Source: Lichenicoccus sp964242335 (GTDB lineage: Bacteria; Pseudomonadota; Alphaproteobacteria; Acetobacterales; Acetobacteraceae). From it: DNA of 33,270 bases. Position numbers and translations under genes: made by a program. The stretch is from positions 1 to 33,270 of the forward strand of contig CAXTAY010000035.1 in NCBI GenBank assembly GCA_964242335.1. Direction: 5' to 3'. The number at the start of each line of letters is the position of its first letter. The first letter of the stretch is position 1. Positions 1 through 7,825 of the stretch are shown here, one piece after another. The notes beneath the pieces are model-generated. The model was not told the origin of the DNA. It worked only from the letters and a program-made list of their open reading frames with translations, and did not search any database.

Positions 1-113
1 CCGGCCACCTCATCAGCACCGTCTGGGGACGCGGATACATGCTCCGCGAGGAGGCGGCGATGTCGAAGGCCACGCAGTCGCCGCTGCCCGAAGCCGCCCT
101 CTCCGCCGCCTGA
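1..113 (+). CDS. ctrA: C-terminal end of a CtrA-like OmpR-family response regulator (partial)
   Basis: Only the last 36 codons are present, read from base 3 to the TGA at 111-113. The peptide begins GHLISTVWGRGYMLRE, which matches the last strand and wing of an OmpR/PhoB-type winged-helix DNA-binding domain. The form TVWGRGY-LRE is typical of CtrA, the alphaproteobacterial cell-cycle regulator; most other family members have TVRGxGY. A low-complexity tail rich in Ala, Ser and Pro follows. The receiver domain and most of the DNA-binding domain lie outside the window, so the exact paralogue rests on one short motif. Confidence 0.6.
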   Translation, partial: GHLISTVWGRGYMLREEAAMSKATQSPLPEAALSAA

Positions 114-124
114 GCTGACCGGGT

Positions 125-143
125 CCGGGGCCTCCGGCCCCGG
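125..143. terminator. GC-rich hairpin between convergent genes
   Basis: Eight bases at 125-132 (CCGGGGCC) pair perfectly with 136-143 around a TCC loop. The hairpin lies just after the response-regulator stop and before the 3' end of the convergent small gene at 191-553, so it could end transcription in both directions. There is no T-run, so a classical intrinsic terminator is not proved. Confidence 0.45.
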
Positions 144-190
144 CGGGTCCAGGGCAGAGCCCCGGACTGTCTTCAGCCGCCAGCCCCGCC

Positions 191-553
191 TCAGGCGCGG
201 CTCAGCACCACCGCCCGCGTCGTGGTCCTGACGTTGGCCCGCAAGGTCGCCACCAGCTCGTCGATGGCGCCGAAGCGGCCCAGTTCGCGGTAGTCGTCGT
301 CCTGGTTGGCGATCAGGTGGAAGCCGTCCGCCTCGCGGCTGACCACTAGGTTCGCCCGGTCCGCCTGCTGCGGCATCAGCATCAGGGTGAGATCACCGTC
401 ACAGCCCTCGTGACGTTCCAGGGACCAGGTCCCGGGCAGTTGAGACATCGTCTTCGCCAGGACCGTGACGTGCTTCTCGCGCAGGCTGTGCAGCGCCCGC
501 AGCGGGCTGAGCGTGTCGAGGTCCGGCAGTGCGAACCTAGTCGGGATAGACAT
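191..553 (-). CDS. Hypothetical protein, 120 aa
   Basis: I do not recognise a family. The reading frame is supported by a strong Shine-Dalgarno (GAGGAGG on the minus strand) a few bases before the ATG at 553. The product is soluble, with no signal peptide or membrane segment. The N-terminal third is Leu- and Arg-rich and probably helical (residues 10-40). The middle and C-terminal parts look like alternating beta strands (TWSLERHE, LTLMLM, NLVVSR, FHLIAN), followed by a helix, ELVATLRANV. It runs towards the CtrA-like gene and shares the hairpin between them. A small regulatory or binding protein is possible, but nothing in the sequence decides it. Confidence 0.6.
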   Translation of the reverse strand: MSIPTRFALPDLDTLSPLRALHSLREKHVTVLAKTMSQLPGTWSLERHEGCDGDLTLMLMPQQADRANLVVSREADGFHLIANQDDDYRELGRFGAIDELVATLRANVRTTTRAVVLSRA

Positions 554-675
554 CGTCCTCCTCAGTCCGCGACCTCGCGGATCAGCAGTGGCTGATGTCC
601 AAGACCTCGCAGGACAAAGTTAAAGAGGCATGAACACATACTTCACGAAATCCGGAGCAGGCGCGCCTGTGGGCA

Positions 676-720
676 CGGCGCGGCACTGCGGTGCGGCACG
701 GCGGTGCGGCACAGCGGTGG
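676..720. repeat. 13-bp tandem repeat, about 3.4 copies
   Basis: A 13-bp unit of the type CGGTGCGGCACGG is repeated in tandem: 676-688 (diverged), 689-701, 702-714 and a partial copy at 715-720. It lies in the 229-bp space between two divergent genes, about 60 bp before the carboxypeptidase start. It encodes nothing convincing. It may be slippage-prone sequence or part of the promoter region. Confidence 0.6.
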
Positions 721-782
721 GGCGCTGCGGCGCGGGCGCTGGACGGGTCCGGCACGACGCGAAATAGTCGCTGCCGCCACTC

Positions 783-2348
783 ATGCTGGATCCCTCGATG
801 CACCCATCGCTACCCGCCGCCTGCCGACATGCCGTCGCCTTGGCGAGGCTCGTACTGCTGGGCAGCGTGCTCACGACACCTGCCCTTGCCGAGGACGGGC
901 ATCCGGCGGGCGCGAGCGCCGAGGTGCCGGACAGGACGGCTCACAAGGACCGCGACAAGCCCGACAACGCGCTGATCGCCGAGCTTCCCGCCGACAGCAC
1001 GAGCCATCATGAGTTCGCCGCCGGCGGCCAGCATATCGGCTACGTCGCCACCGCCGGGACGCTGGTGCTGCGCGACGACAAGGGCGAGCCGTCCGCCAGG
1101 GTGTTCTACGTGTCGTACGTCGCCGACGGACAGGCGGCGGAGCGTCGCCCGGTCAGCTTCTTCTTCAATGGCGGCCCCGGAGCCGGGAGCGCGTTCCTGC
1201 ATCTGGGTGCGGCGGGCCCGGTGGTGCTGAACTTCCCGAGCGAGGATCCGACCGACGGCGCCCGCGCGGTGCTGCAGCCCAACCCGGACAGCTGGCTGCG
1301 CTTCACCGACATGGTGTTCATCGATGCGATCGGCACCGGATACAGCCTGCCGGTGAAGCCGGACCAGGCGCCGAAGCTGTTCTGGGGCGTGAAGCAGGAC
1401 GGCTCCGCCTTCGCGGACGCGATCCGCGTCTGGATCGAGCGCGGCCGTCGCGAGCGGTCGCCGAAATACGTGGTGGGCGAGAGCTATGGCGGCGTGCGCT
1501 CGATCAAGACCGCCTACGCGCTGCAGACCGAGCAGAACATCCCGCTCAGCGGCATCGTCATGGTGTCGCCCGCGATCGAGATGAGCCTGATCGGCGGCAG
1601 CGACCCGATCAGCAGTGCGATCCTGTTGCCGAGCCTGGCCGCCTCGGCGATGCAGCACGACCACAGGCTGACGATGCAGGCCGCCGACGACGCCTACCGC
1701 TACGCGTTCGGCCCCTACCTCACGACGCTGGCGGGGCCGCCGCCGCAGGGCGAGGCCGCGACGCAGTTCTACGACAAGGTCGCCGGGATCACCGGATTGC
1801 CGGCGGAGGTGGTGGCGAAGGAGCGCGCGCAGATCGATCCGCAGGCGCACGACGTGCGCAGCCGCGGCGGCCGGCTCTACAGCCTCTATGACGGCACGGT
1901 GTCGATCGCCGATCCGTACCCGGAAGGGATCGACAACGGCGACAGCCCGGAGCCGGTGCTGTCGGGCTACGGACTCGCCTACGGCAACGCCTTCACCGGC
2001 TATGTCAGCGACACGCTCGGCTTCCGCACCGAGCTCAAGTACGACCTGCTGAACCTCGAGGTGAACAGGAAGTGGGACTATAAGCAGGGCGACGACCTGA
2101 TCTCGCGCGGCATGCCCGACCTGCGCAAGCTGCTCGCCGTCAACCCGTCGCTGCACGTGTTCATCGCCAACGGCTATTTCGACCTGGTCTGCCCGTTCGC
2201 CGGCTCCCGCTGGCTGATCGAGCACATGCCGGTCGGACGCGACCGGGTGCGGCTCGCGGTCTACCCCGGCGGGCACATGCTCTATACCCGCCCCGACAGC
2301 CGCGCCGCGCTGACACGCGACGTGGCGACGATGTATCCCGGCGGGTGA
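783..2348 (+). CDS. Secreted serine carboxypeptidase, peptidase family S10
   Basis: This 521-aa protein carries the full S10 signature. The oxyanion segment FFFNGGPGAGS is near residues 126-136. The nucleophile is Ser234 in GESYGG, Asp467 lies in NGYFDLVCPF, and His498 lies in YPGGHML. S10 enzymes remove C-terminal residues from peptides, usually at acidic pH. A hydrophobic stretch at about residues 17-36 ending in ALA predicts Sec export to the periplasm or outside. The start is uncertain: ATG 783 and ATG 798 (MHPSLPA) both leave a usable signal peptide, and neither has a clear Shine-Dalgarno. It stands alone between a divergent small gene and the convergent zur. Family assignment is secure; the physiological substrate is unknown. 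Confidence 0.92.
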   Translation: MLDPSMHPSLPAACRHAVALARLVLLGSVLTTPALAEDGHPAGASAEVPDRTAHKDRDKPDNALIAELPADSTSHHEFAAGGQHIGYVATAGTLVLRDDKGEPSARVFYVSYVADGQAAERRPVSFFFNGGPGAGSAFLHLGAAGPVVLNFPSEDPTDGARAVLQPNPDSWLRFTDMVFIDAIGTGYSLPVKPDQAPKLFWGVKQDGSAFADAIRVWIERGRRERSPKYVVGESYGGVRSIKTAYALQTEQNIPLSGIVMVSPAIEMSLIGGSDPISSAILLPSLAASAMQHDHRLTMQAADDAYRYAFGPYLTTLAGPPPQGEAATQFYDKVAGITGLPAEVVAKERAQIDPQAHDVRSRGGRLYSLYDGTVSIADPYPEGIDNGDSPEPVLSGYGLAYGNAFTGYVSDTLGFRTELKYDLLNLEVNRKWDYKQGDDLISRGMPDLRKLLAVNPSLHVFIANGYFDLVCPFAGSRWLIEHMPVGRDRVRLAVYPGGHMLYTRPDSRAALTRDVATMYPGG

Positions 2349-2516
2349 CGGCGAACGGCCGACGCCGGGCTTGAAGCTCCGCACCACGGCGATGTTGATG
2401 GTGTGGCAGCCCGGCAGGGCGCGTCCGTTCGCGGCGACGCCGTCCAGCCGGCATCGTTCTGCACCCTGCTGAGAGACACGAACGCGCCGATCCTCTCGCA
2501 CCCGCGGTGCAACAAC

Positions 2517-2536
2517 GTATGGTATAATATTATGAC
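2517..2536. promoter_or_regulatory. AT-rich palindrome resembling a Zur box (orphan position)
   Basis: Bases 2524-2533 (ATAATATTAT) are a perfect palindrome inside GTATGGTATAATATTATGAC, and the core matches much of the Zur consensus built on TGTTATAATATAACA. It sits downstream of both flanking convergent genes (carboxypeptidase and zur), so no obvious target starts here. It also contains a TATAAT hexamer at 2523-2528 and could instead be a promoter -10 element. Confidence 0.35.
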
Positions 2537-2567
2537 AAATCGTGCCTCGGGCGTCGTCTGAGGACGC

Positions 2568-2951
2568 TCACGCGGCGGCGGCGCTCGTGCAGCCCGCGCA
2601 AAGCCCTTCCGCCTCGATCGTCGAGGTGGTGAGGCGGAAGCCGACATCGCGGGCGGCTCCCAGCAGCGCCCGGTCGATCCGCCCGTCCTCGAGCTCCACC
2701 ACGCGTCGGCACTGCGTGCAGATCAGGAACTGGGCGACGTGATGGCGGTCATGCTCGTTCTCGTCGATGGCGTGCACGCAGCCGACGAACGCCGACAGCC
2801 GCTCGACCTTGTGGATCAGGCCCTGCTCGAGCAGGAAATCCAGCGCCCGGTAGACGGTCGGCGGCGCGGCACCCCTGTGCCGGGCGCGCAGCCGGTCCAG
2901 CAGATCGTAGGCGCCGGCAGGATGTTCGCTGTCGAGCACCAGCCCGAGCAC
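2568..2951 (-). CDS. zur: Zinc uptake regulator Zur (Fur family), start unresolved
   Basis: Fur-family repressor, expected to bind zinc and repress the divergent znuACB. Counting from the GTG at 2951, it shows the recognition-helix region PPTVYRALDFLLEQGLIHKVE, a His-rich dimer hinge DENEHDRHHVAQF, and the two structural-zinc pairs C78-x-x-C81 (CTQC) and C118-x-x-C121 (CAGC). The CAGC end and the znu neighbours favour Zur over Fur. GTG 2951 cannot be the natural start. In the same frame upstream the sequence reads FTDATDALLSRAASFCSQRGTRLTELRRQ, the normal first helices, open to a stop near 3090 but with no ATG, GTG or TTG. The nearest ATG codons (3067, 3031) are in another frame. Either a 1-base indel or a non-canonical start must apply. 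Confidence 0.88.
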   Translation of the reverse strand: MLGLVLDSEHPAGAYDLLDRLRARHRGAAPPTVYRALDFLLEQGLIHKVERLSAFVGCVHAIDENEHDRHHVAQFLICTQCRRVVELEDGRIDRALLGAARDVGFRLTTSTIEAEGLCAGCTSAAAA

Positions 2952-3071
2952 CTGCCGACGCAGCTCGGTCAGCCGCGTGCCGCGCTGGCTGCAGAACGAG
3001 GCCGCGCGGGACAGCAGGGCGTCGGTGGCATCGGTGAACGGAACAGCGGACGCGCAGGACCTTCCATCGCA

Positions 3072-3088
3072 GCAGGTTATAACATAGC
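3072..3088. promoter_or_regulatory. Putative Zur box on the zur side
   Basis: The sequence GCAGGTTATAACATAGC contains the perfect 8-bp palindrome GTTATAAC at 3076-3083, close to the core of known Zur operators (TGTTATANTATAACA class). It lies just upstream of the zur coding region, which fits autoregulation. Assignment is by motif similarity and context only. Confidence 0.55.
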
Positions 3089-3141
3089 ACTACGGCGCCG
3101 GCCCGGAAACGCGCAGCCGAACGCCGCCCGGCTGGAGGTAA

Positions 3142-3155
3142 AACGTTATATCGTT
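3142..3155. promoter_or_regulatory. Putative Zur box in front of znuA
   Basis: AACGTTATATCGTT is a 14-bp near-perfect inverted repeat (AACG and CGTT arms round TTATAT). It lies about 40 bp before the znuA start, where a repressor would block transcription. Together with the box at 3072-3088 it forms a typical divergent Zur control region. Confidence 0.55.
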
Positions 3156-3192
3156 CTGCGCACGGTCGGCGCCGAGCGGAAGAGGACAGCAG

Positions 3193-4122
3193 ATGCGTGC
3201 TCACGAGGACCTCGGCCGCAGCGCCCGCCGGGGCCGGATCGCGGCGATGCTGGCGCTTCTGCTCGCCGCGTGCGCGGCAGCGGCGCCGGCGGGAGCTGCA
3301 ACGCCCGGCGCCGACATACCCGGGATCGTGGCCGCGGAGAATTTCTACGGCGACGTGGCGGCACAGCTCGCCGGCCCGGGCTGGAGCGTCACCAGCATCC
3401 TGAGCAACCCCGACGAGGATCCGCACCTGTTCGAGGCGAGCCCGTCGATCGCGCGCGCGATCTCCGGCGCCCGTATCGTCGTCTTCAACGGCGCGGATTA
3501 TGATCCCTGGATGGGCAAGCTGGTTTCCGCCGCACGATCCACCCGCCGGCAGACGATCGTCGCGGCGACGCTGACCGGCCACCACGCCGGCGACAACCCG
3601 CACCTCTGGTACGATCCCGCCACCATGCCGGCGGTGGCGCGCGCCCTCTCCGCCGACCTGGTCGCCGACGATCCGGCGCGGCGCGCGAGCTATGCGGCGC
3701 GCCTCGACCGCTTCCTGCGCTCGCTGCAGCCGATCGAGGCCGAGGTGGCGGCGCTGCGTCGCCGCTATGCCGGCTCGCCGGTTACCGCGACCGAGCCGGT
3801 TTTCGGCTACATGGCCTCGGCGCTGGGGCTGGTGATGCGCAACGAGCGCTTCCAGCTCGCGGTGATGAACGACACCGAGCCGAGCCCCGCCGACGTCGTG
3901 GCCATGGAGCGCGACCTGCGCGGTCGCCAGGTCCGCCTGTTCATCTATAACAGCCAGGCGACGGACAGCGCGGCGCGGCGCCTGCTCGGCATCGCGCGCG
4001 CCTCGGGGATACCGGTGCTCGGCGTCACCGAGACCGAGCCGCGCGGTGCGGCGAGCTACCAGGGCTGGATCGCCGGTCAGCTCGACGCGCTGGATCGGGC
4101 GATGTCCGCCTCGCCCGGATGA
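3193..4122 (+). CDS. znuA: Zinc ABC transporter, periplasmic solute-binding protein
   Basis: Cluster A-I metal-binding protein of the ZnuA/TroA type, 309 aa, delivering Zn(II) to ZnuBC. Residues 14-35 form a signal peptide; the LAAC at 24-27 could be a lipobox, so it may be a lipoprotein. The first two metal-ligand histidines are visible: His78 in DEDPHLFEAS and His137 in NPHLWYDP. The third ligand position, usually His in HxAFGY, is Glu201 in TEPVFGYMA, and the charged His/Asp-rich loop of classical ZnuA is absent. An Asp/Glu-rich segment NDTEPSPAD follows at 226-234. The stop overlaps the ATG of the ATPase gene (ATGA at 4119-4122), so the two are translationally coupled. Putative Zur boxes lie upstream. 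Manganese as an alternative substrate cannot be excluded from sequence. Confidence 0.88.
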   Translation: MRAHEDLGRSARRGRIAAMLALLLAACAAAAPAGAATPGADIPGIVAAENFYGDVAAQLAGPGWSVTSILSNPDEDPHLFEASPSIARAISGARIVVFNGADYDPWMGKLVSAARSTRRQTIVAATLTGHHAGDNPHLWYDPATMPAVARALSADLVADDPARRASYAARLDRFLRSLQPIEAEVAALRRRYAGSPVTATEPVFGYMASALGLVMRNERFQLAVMNDTEPSPADVVAMERDLRGRQVRLFIYNSQATDSAARRLLGIARASGIPVLGVTETEPRGAASYQGWIAGQLDALDRAMSASPG

Positions 4123-4967
4123 GTGCCATCGTCCTGCGCGGCGTCACCCTGCGGCTGGGCGGCAGATCCGTGCTGTCGCGTATCAGCCTGGAGATCGCCG
4201 ACCGGGAGTTCATCGGCGTGCTCGGGCCGAACGGTGCGGGCAAGACCACGCTGATGCGCGCCATCCTCGGCCTGATCCCGCCGGCGGAGGGCGGCATCCT
4301 CGTGCTCGGCGAGCCGGTCCGCCGCGGCAACCCGCTGGTCGGCTACGTGCCGCAGCTGCACGGCATGGGCGGCTTCCGCCTGAGCGGCCGCAGCTTCGTC
4401 GCCGCGGCCGCCGGAGGCGCGCGCTGGGGCCTGCCGCGGCTCGACGCCGCGATGCGGCGCGAGGTCGACGCGGCACTCGCCCTGGTGGACGCGGAGGGGC
4501 TCGCCGACCGTCCGCTGGGCGAGCTGTCCGGAGGCGAACGCCAGCGGCTGCTGCTGGCGCAGAGCCTGCTGGGCCGTCCGCGCCTGCTGCTGCTGGACGA
4601 GCCGCTGATCTCGCTCGATCCGCATCGGCAGGGCGAGGTGGTCGCACTCGTGCGGCGGCTGCAGCGCGAGCTCGGCATCACCGTGCTGTTCAGCGCCCAC
4701 GAGCTCAACCCGCTGCTCGGCGCGCTCGACCGGGTGCTGTACCTGGGCGGCGGCCAGGCCAGTCTCGGCAGCGTCGAGGAGGTCATCACCGCGCCGGTGC
4801 TGTCGCGGCTGTACGGCGCACCGATGGAGGTGGTGCGGCTGCACGGGCGCATCTTCGTGATGTCGGACGGCCATGACGTCCAACGCGACGCGCACCGGCA
4901 CGCGCATGCGGAACCCACGCCGGGCGCATCGCCGCGCCGGCGGGAGACGCGGGAGCTGCGTCGTTGA
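4119..4967 (+). CDS. znuC: Zinc ABC transporter ATP-binding protein
   Basis: A 282-aa ABC ATPase that powers zinc import. Walker A GPNGAGKT is at 36-43, the Q-loop Gln at 79, the signature LSGGERQ at 136-142, Walker B LLLLDEP at 156-162 and the switch His194 in SAHE. The domain is complete by about residue 245. The tail carries a His-rich segment (HDVQRDAHRHAHAE, about 253-266) that could bind zinc in the cytoplasm, as seen in some metal transporters. It overlaps znuA by 4 bp, and its TGA overlaps a possible TTG start of the permease gene. Confidence 0.93.
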   Translation: MSAIVLRGVTLRLGGRSVLSRISLEIADREFIGVLGPNGAGKTTLMRAILGLIPPAEGGILVLGEPVRRGNPLVGYVPQLHGMGGFRLSGRSFVAAAAGGARWGLPRLDAAMRREVDAALALVDAEGLADRPLGELSGGERQRLLLAQSLLGRPRLLLLDEPLISLDPHRQGEVVALVRRLQRELGITVLFSAHELNPLLGALDRVLYLGGGQASLGSVEEVITAPVLSRLYGAPMEVVRLHGRIFVMSDGHDVQRDAHRHAHAEPTPGASPRRRETRELRR

Positions 4968-4972
4968 TCGCC

Positions 4973-5842
4973 ATGCTCGGCTACGACTTCATGCGCCATG
5001 CCTTTGCCGCCGGCGGCATCGTGGCGCTGACCGCCGGCCTGATCGGCTTCTTCCTGGTGCTGCGCGGCCAGAGCTTCGCCGGCCACGCGCTCTCGCACGT
5101 GGGCTTCACCGGCGCCACCGGCGCGGTGCTGCTCGGGCTCTCGCCGCTGTGGGGGCTGGTGACGATCACGGTGGCGGCGGGGATCGGCATGGGACTGCTC
5201 GGCGAGCGGCTGGCCGGCCGGGACGTGGCGATCGGCCTGGTGCTGTCCACTGCACTCGGGCTCGGCCTGCTGTTCCTGCACTTCTTCACCGCCTACGCCA
5301 GCCAGGCCACCGCGCTGCTGTTCGGCAACGTGTTCGGCGTCGACGCGGCGACGGTCTGGAGCCTGGCGGGGCTCGGCCTGCTCAGCCTGGCGGGGCTGTG
5401 TGCCATCGCCCGGCCGCTGCTGTTCGCCACCCTGCAGCCGGAACTGGCTGAGGCGAAGGGGGTGCCGATGCGGCTGGTCTCGGCCCTGTTCCTGTCGCTG
5501 GTGGCGCTGGCCACCGCGGGCTGCGCGCAGATCGTCGGCGTGCTGCTGGTGTTCACGCTGATGGTGGGTCCGGCGGCGGCGGCACAGCGCCTGACCATCC
5601 GCCTCGGCAGCGGCCTGCTGCTCTCGGCGACGCTGGCGCTCGCCGAGGCCTGGGGCGGCATCGGGCTCGCCTGGCTGACCGACTGGCCGGCCTCGTTCTG
5701 GATCACCGCGCTGAGTGCGACCCTGTACGGGCTCTGCTGCCTCGTGGCCGCAAGCGGCCTCGGGGCCCGGGTGCCGCACGAGGCGGGCACCATCGCCATC
5801 CGGGCGTCCGGCCGCGACCGGCTGGAGGGCAGCGGCGCCTGA
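4973..5842 (+). CDS. znuB: Zinc ABC transporter membrane permease
   Basis: Polytopic inner-membrane protein, 289 aa from ATG 4973, with about eight hydrophobic helices. It carries the ABC-3 family landmarks GQSFAGHALSHVGFTGATGA near the N-terminus and LLVFTLMVGPAAAAQRLT towards the end. It forms the zinc channel with ZnuC. A TTG at 4964 overlapping the znuC stop would add MIA and is an alternative start. It is the last gene of the znuACB operon, and no clear terminator hairpin follows. Confidence 0.92.
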   Translation: MLGYDFMRHAFAAGGIVALTAGLIGFFLVLRGQSFAGHALSHVGFTGATGAVLLGLSPLWGLVTITVAAGIGMGLLGERLAGRDVAIGLVLSTALGLGLLFLHFFTAYASQATALLFGNVFGVDAATVWSLAGLGLLSLAGLCAIARPLLFATLQPELAEAKGVPMRLVSALFLSLVALATAGCAQIVGVLLVFTLMVGPAAAAQRLTIRLGSGLLLSATLALAEAWGGIGLAWLTDWPASFWITALSATLYGLCCLVAASGLGARVPHEAGTIAIRASGRDRLEGSGA

Positions 5843-6045
5843 CCGAGTCACCCGGCGCCGCGAGACCTTCGTTCCGGTTCGCACGACCGCCCACGATCTG
5901 AACAGGCTCGTGGGGATGGCGAATGCCGCATGGCTGCCGAAGTTCGACGACTGCCCTGCGGCGCGATCTGGTCGTTGCCAGGGAGATCCATGGATGGTCA
6001 TATCGCCCGATGTTGTAACGGACCGGCCATCGAGGAGGCGACCAG

Positions 6046-7068
6046 ATGTCCGCCATGCCTGAACTCCGGCAGACCGAGATCCCGATCATCGACATCGGCG
6101 GGCTGTATTCGGACGATCCGGTCGACAAGGCGAGGGTCGCCGCGCGGATCGGCGCCGCCTGCGACGGGATCGGCTTCTTCTACGTGGTGAACCATCCGGT
6201 GCCCCCGGCCACCATCGGGGCGGCGTTCGACATGGCGAGCAAATTCTTCGCCCAGCCGGTCGAGGAGCGGCTGAAGGTCAGGGCCGACCGCAACAATCGC
6301 GGCTATCGCGAGATGGGGGACACCGTGCATCGCAGCGGCATGGTGTTCGCGCGAGACAGCTTCGACCTGGGCTTCCCGATCGCCGCCGACGATCCGGAGG
6401 TGCTGGCGGGAACACCGCTCTACGCCGAGAACCGGTGGCCCGCCCTGGCGGGTTTCCGGGAGGCGGTGTCGGCCTACTACGATGGCACCTTCCAGGTCGG
6501 GCTCAAGATCCTTGAAGGGTTCGCGATCCATCTCGGCAAGCAGCCGGACTTCTTCAGCCGCCACTTCACCAAGCCGGTCGCGGACATGGTGATCAACCAC
6601 TACTACGGCCGCTCCCTGGCGCTGAGCGTCGGCGGCAGCGAGACCGCCTCGGCGGCGCATACCGACCACGGCATCGTCACGATCCTCTGGCAGGACGAGT
6701 GCGGCGGCCTGGAGATCCTGGACCGGAACGGCAGCTGGATCCCGGCACCTCCGGTGCGCGGCAGCTACGTCGTCAATGTCGGCGAACTGATGAAGCGATG
6801 GACCAACGGACGGTTCCGCGCCACCGTGCACCGTGTGATCCACACCAGGGACGCAGACCGGCTCTCGATGCCGCTGTTCTGCAACCCGGACTTCCGCACC
6901 GAGGTCGATCCACGCCAGCTCGGCATCGCCGAGGAGGATGCGCGCTACGCTCCCGTGCGGTCGGGCGACTTCCTGGTGTCGCGGTTCCAGGCGACGCGCA
7001 AGTTGTGGGGTGCCGCGCCGAAGCAGGACGCCGATCCTTCGGAGATCGAGATGGCGGAAGAGGCCTGA
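6046..7068 (+). CDS. 2-oxoglutarate/Fe(II)-dependent oxygenase, isopenicillin N synthase-like
   Basis: 340-aa cytosolic enzyme of the IPNS-like non-haem iron oxygenase family. The N-terminal DIOX_N segment IPIIDIGGL is at 12-20 and GFFYVVNHPV follows at 43-52. The iron triad is His205 and Asp207 (AAHTDHG) with His262 (TVHRVIH), and the 2-oxoglutarate or substrate carboxylate binder is RLS at 272-274. All catalytic residues are present. A clear Shine-Dalgarno, GAGGAGG at 6032-6038, fixes the start. It is monocistronic in appearance, 203 bp after znuB. The substrate is unknown; bacterial relatives act on small molecules such as amino acids or secondary metabolites. Confidence 0.88.
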   Translation: MSAMPELRQTEIPIIDIGGLYSDDPVDKARVAARIGAACDGIGFFYVVNHPVPPATIGAAFDMASKFFAQPVEERLKVRADRNNRGYREMGDTVHRSGMVFARDSFDLGFPIAADDPEVLAGTPLYAENRWPALAGFREAVSAYYDGTFQVGLKILEGFAIHLGKQPDFFSRHFTKPVADMVINHYYGRSLALSVGGSETASAAHTDHGIVTILWQDECGGLEILDRNGSWIPAPPVRGSYVVNVGELMKRWTNGRFRATVHRVIHTRDADRLSMPLFCNPDFRTEVDPRQLGIAEEDARYAPVRSGDFLVSRFQATRKLWGAAPKQDADPSEIEMAEEA

Positions 7069-7393
7069 GCCGAACCCGGCCGTTTGCCGCCACGCGGATC
7101 ACGCGCGACGGGAGCGGTCGGCACCATCGGGCAGGTCCTCGCCGCGTGCTCGCTGTCCATCGAGGCGGATCGCGGCCGATGTTGTTGACGTTCGAGACCT
7201 AGTCTCGATCCATGCCGTTCCCGAGTTCGGCGCCGAACATCGTCCCCGCCCGAGCATCGCCACCGACTGCGGCCGCGCAGCCGCCGTCCAGAGCCTCCTC
7301 TTCATCCGATCTTCATGGCCGCGCCTTAGATCGATGGCTTCGCGATCCGATGCCGCAGGGGCGGCGATCAGGGATCGCAACGAGGCCGAGACC
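7069..7393. other. Non-coding interval with one inverted repeat
   Basis: This 325-bp gap between the oxygenase and lipoprotein genes contains no reading frame I can support. The only structure I see is a 7-bp inverted repeat with a 3-bp centre at 7192-7208. Short open frames in it are Arg/Pro-rich and look like by-products of high GC. Confidence 0.5.
7192..7208. repeat. Inverted repeat TCGAGAC-CTA-GTCTCGA
   Basis: The 7-bp arms at 7192-7198 and 7202-7208 are perfectly complementary. It lies 124 bp after the oxygenase stop and 185 bp before the lipoprotein start. It could be an operator for the lipoprotein gene or a weak hairpin after the oxygenase gene. Confidence 0.5.
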
Positions 7394-7825
7394 ATGACCT
7401 CGACGAGGACCTGTCTGCTGCTCTGCCTGGCCGGGACGCTCCCTGGCTGCGCCACGATCGTTCAAGGCTCCAACCAGAACCTCACCATCTCCACCGATCC
7501 GGCAGGGGCGCACTGCTCCGTCGACCGGGCCGGCACCCATCTGGGGATGGTCAATCCAACACCGGGCAGCGTGCGCATCGACAAGAGCAAGAACGACCTG
7601 ACCGTGACGTGTGAGAAGGACGGATTCCGCACCGCCACCGTCTCGAGGACCGCGTCGTTCGGCGGCATGACTTTCGGCAACCTGATCGCGGGTGGCGCAG
7701 TGGGCTTGATCGTCGATGCGGCCAGCGGCGCCAACTACAGCTATCCGTCCGAGGTCAAGCTCGACATGGCGCCGGTGGTGCAGCCGAGCGTCACCGCGGT
7801 GGCATCCGCACAGCCGGGCTCCTGA
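7394..7825 (+). CDS. Small putative lipoprotein, 143 aa
   Basis: The frame starts at ATG 7394 and opens with a lipoprotein signal peptide: positive TSTR, a hydrophobic LLLCLAGT core and a lipobox-like LPGC ending at Cys19. After lipidation the mature protein begins CATIVQGSNQNLTIST, a start seen in a widespread group of uncharacterised proteobacterial lipoproteins. The segment DPAGAHCSVDRAGTHLGMVNP resembles a PEGA-type beta domain. A Gly/Ala-rich hydrophobic stretch (FGNLIAGGAVGLIVDAASG, about 94-112) could be a glycine-zipper segment inserting in or lying on a membrane. The function is unknown; envelope location is the safe inference. Confidence 0.8.
   Translation: MTSTRTCLLLCLAGTLPGCATIVQGSNQNLTISTDPAGAHCSVDRAGTHLGMVNPTPGSVRIDKSKNDLTVTCEKDGFRTATVSRTASFGGMTFGNLIAGGAVGLIVDAASGANYSYPSEVKLDMAPVVQPSVTAVASAQPGS

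Noticed and set aside
676..720. Tandem repeat considered as a CRISPR fragment
   Set aside because: The 13-bp units are directly adjacent with no spacers, so it is a simple tandem repeat.
4343..6001. Long open frame antisense to znuC and znuB
   Set aside because: Low-complexity Arg/Gln/Ser composition and opposite to two clear transporter genes; another GC by-product.
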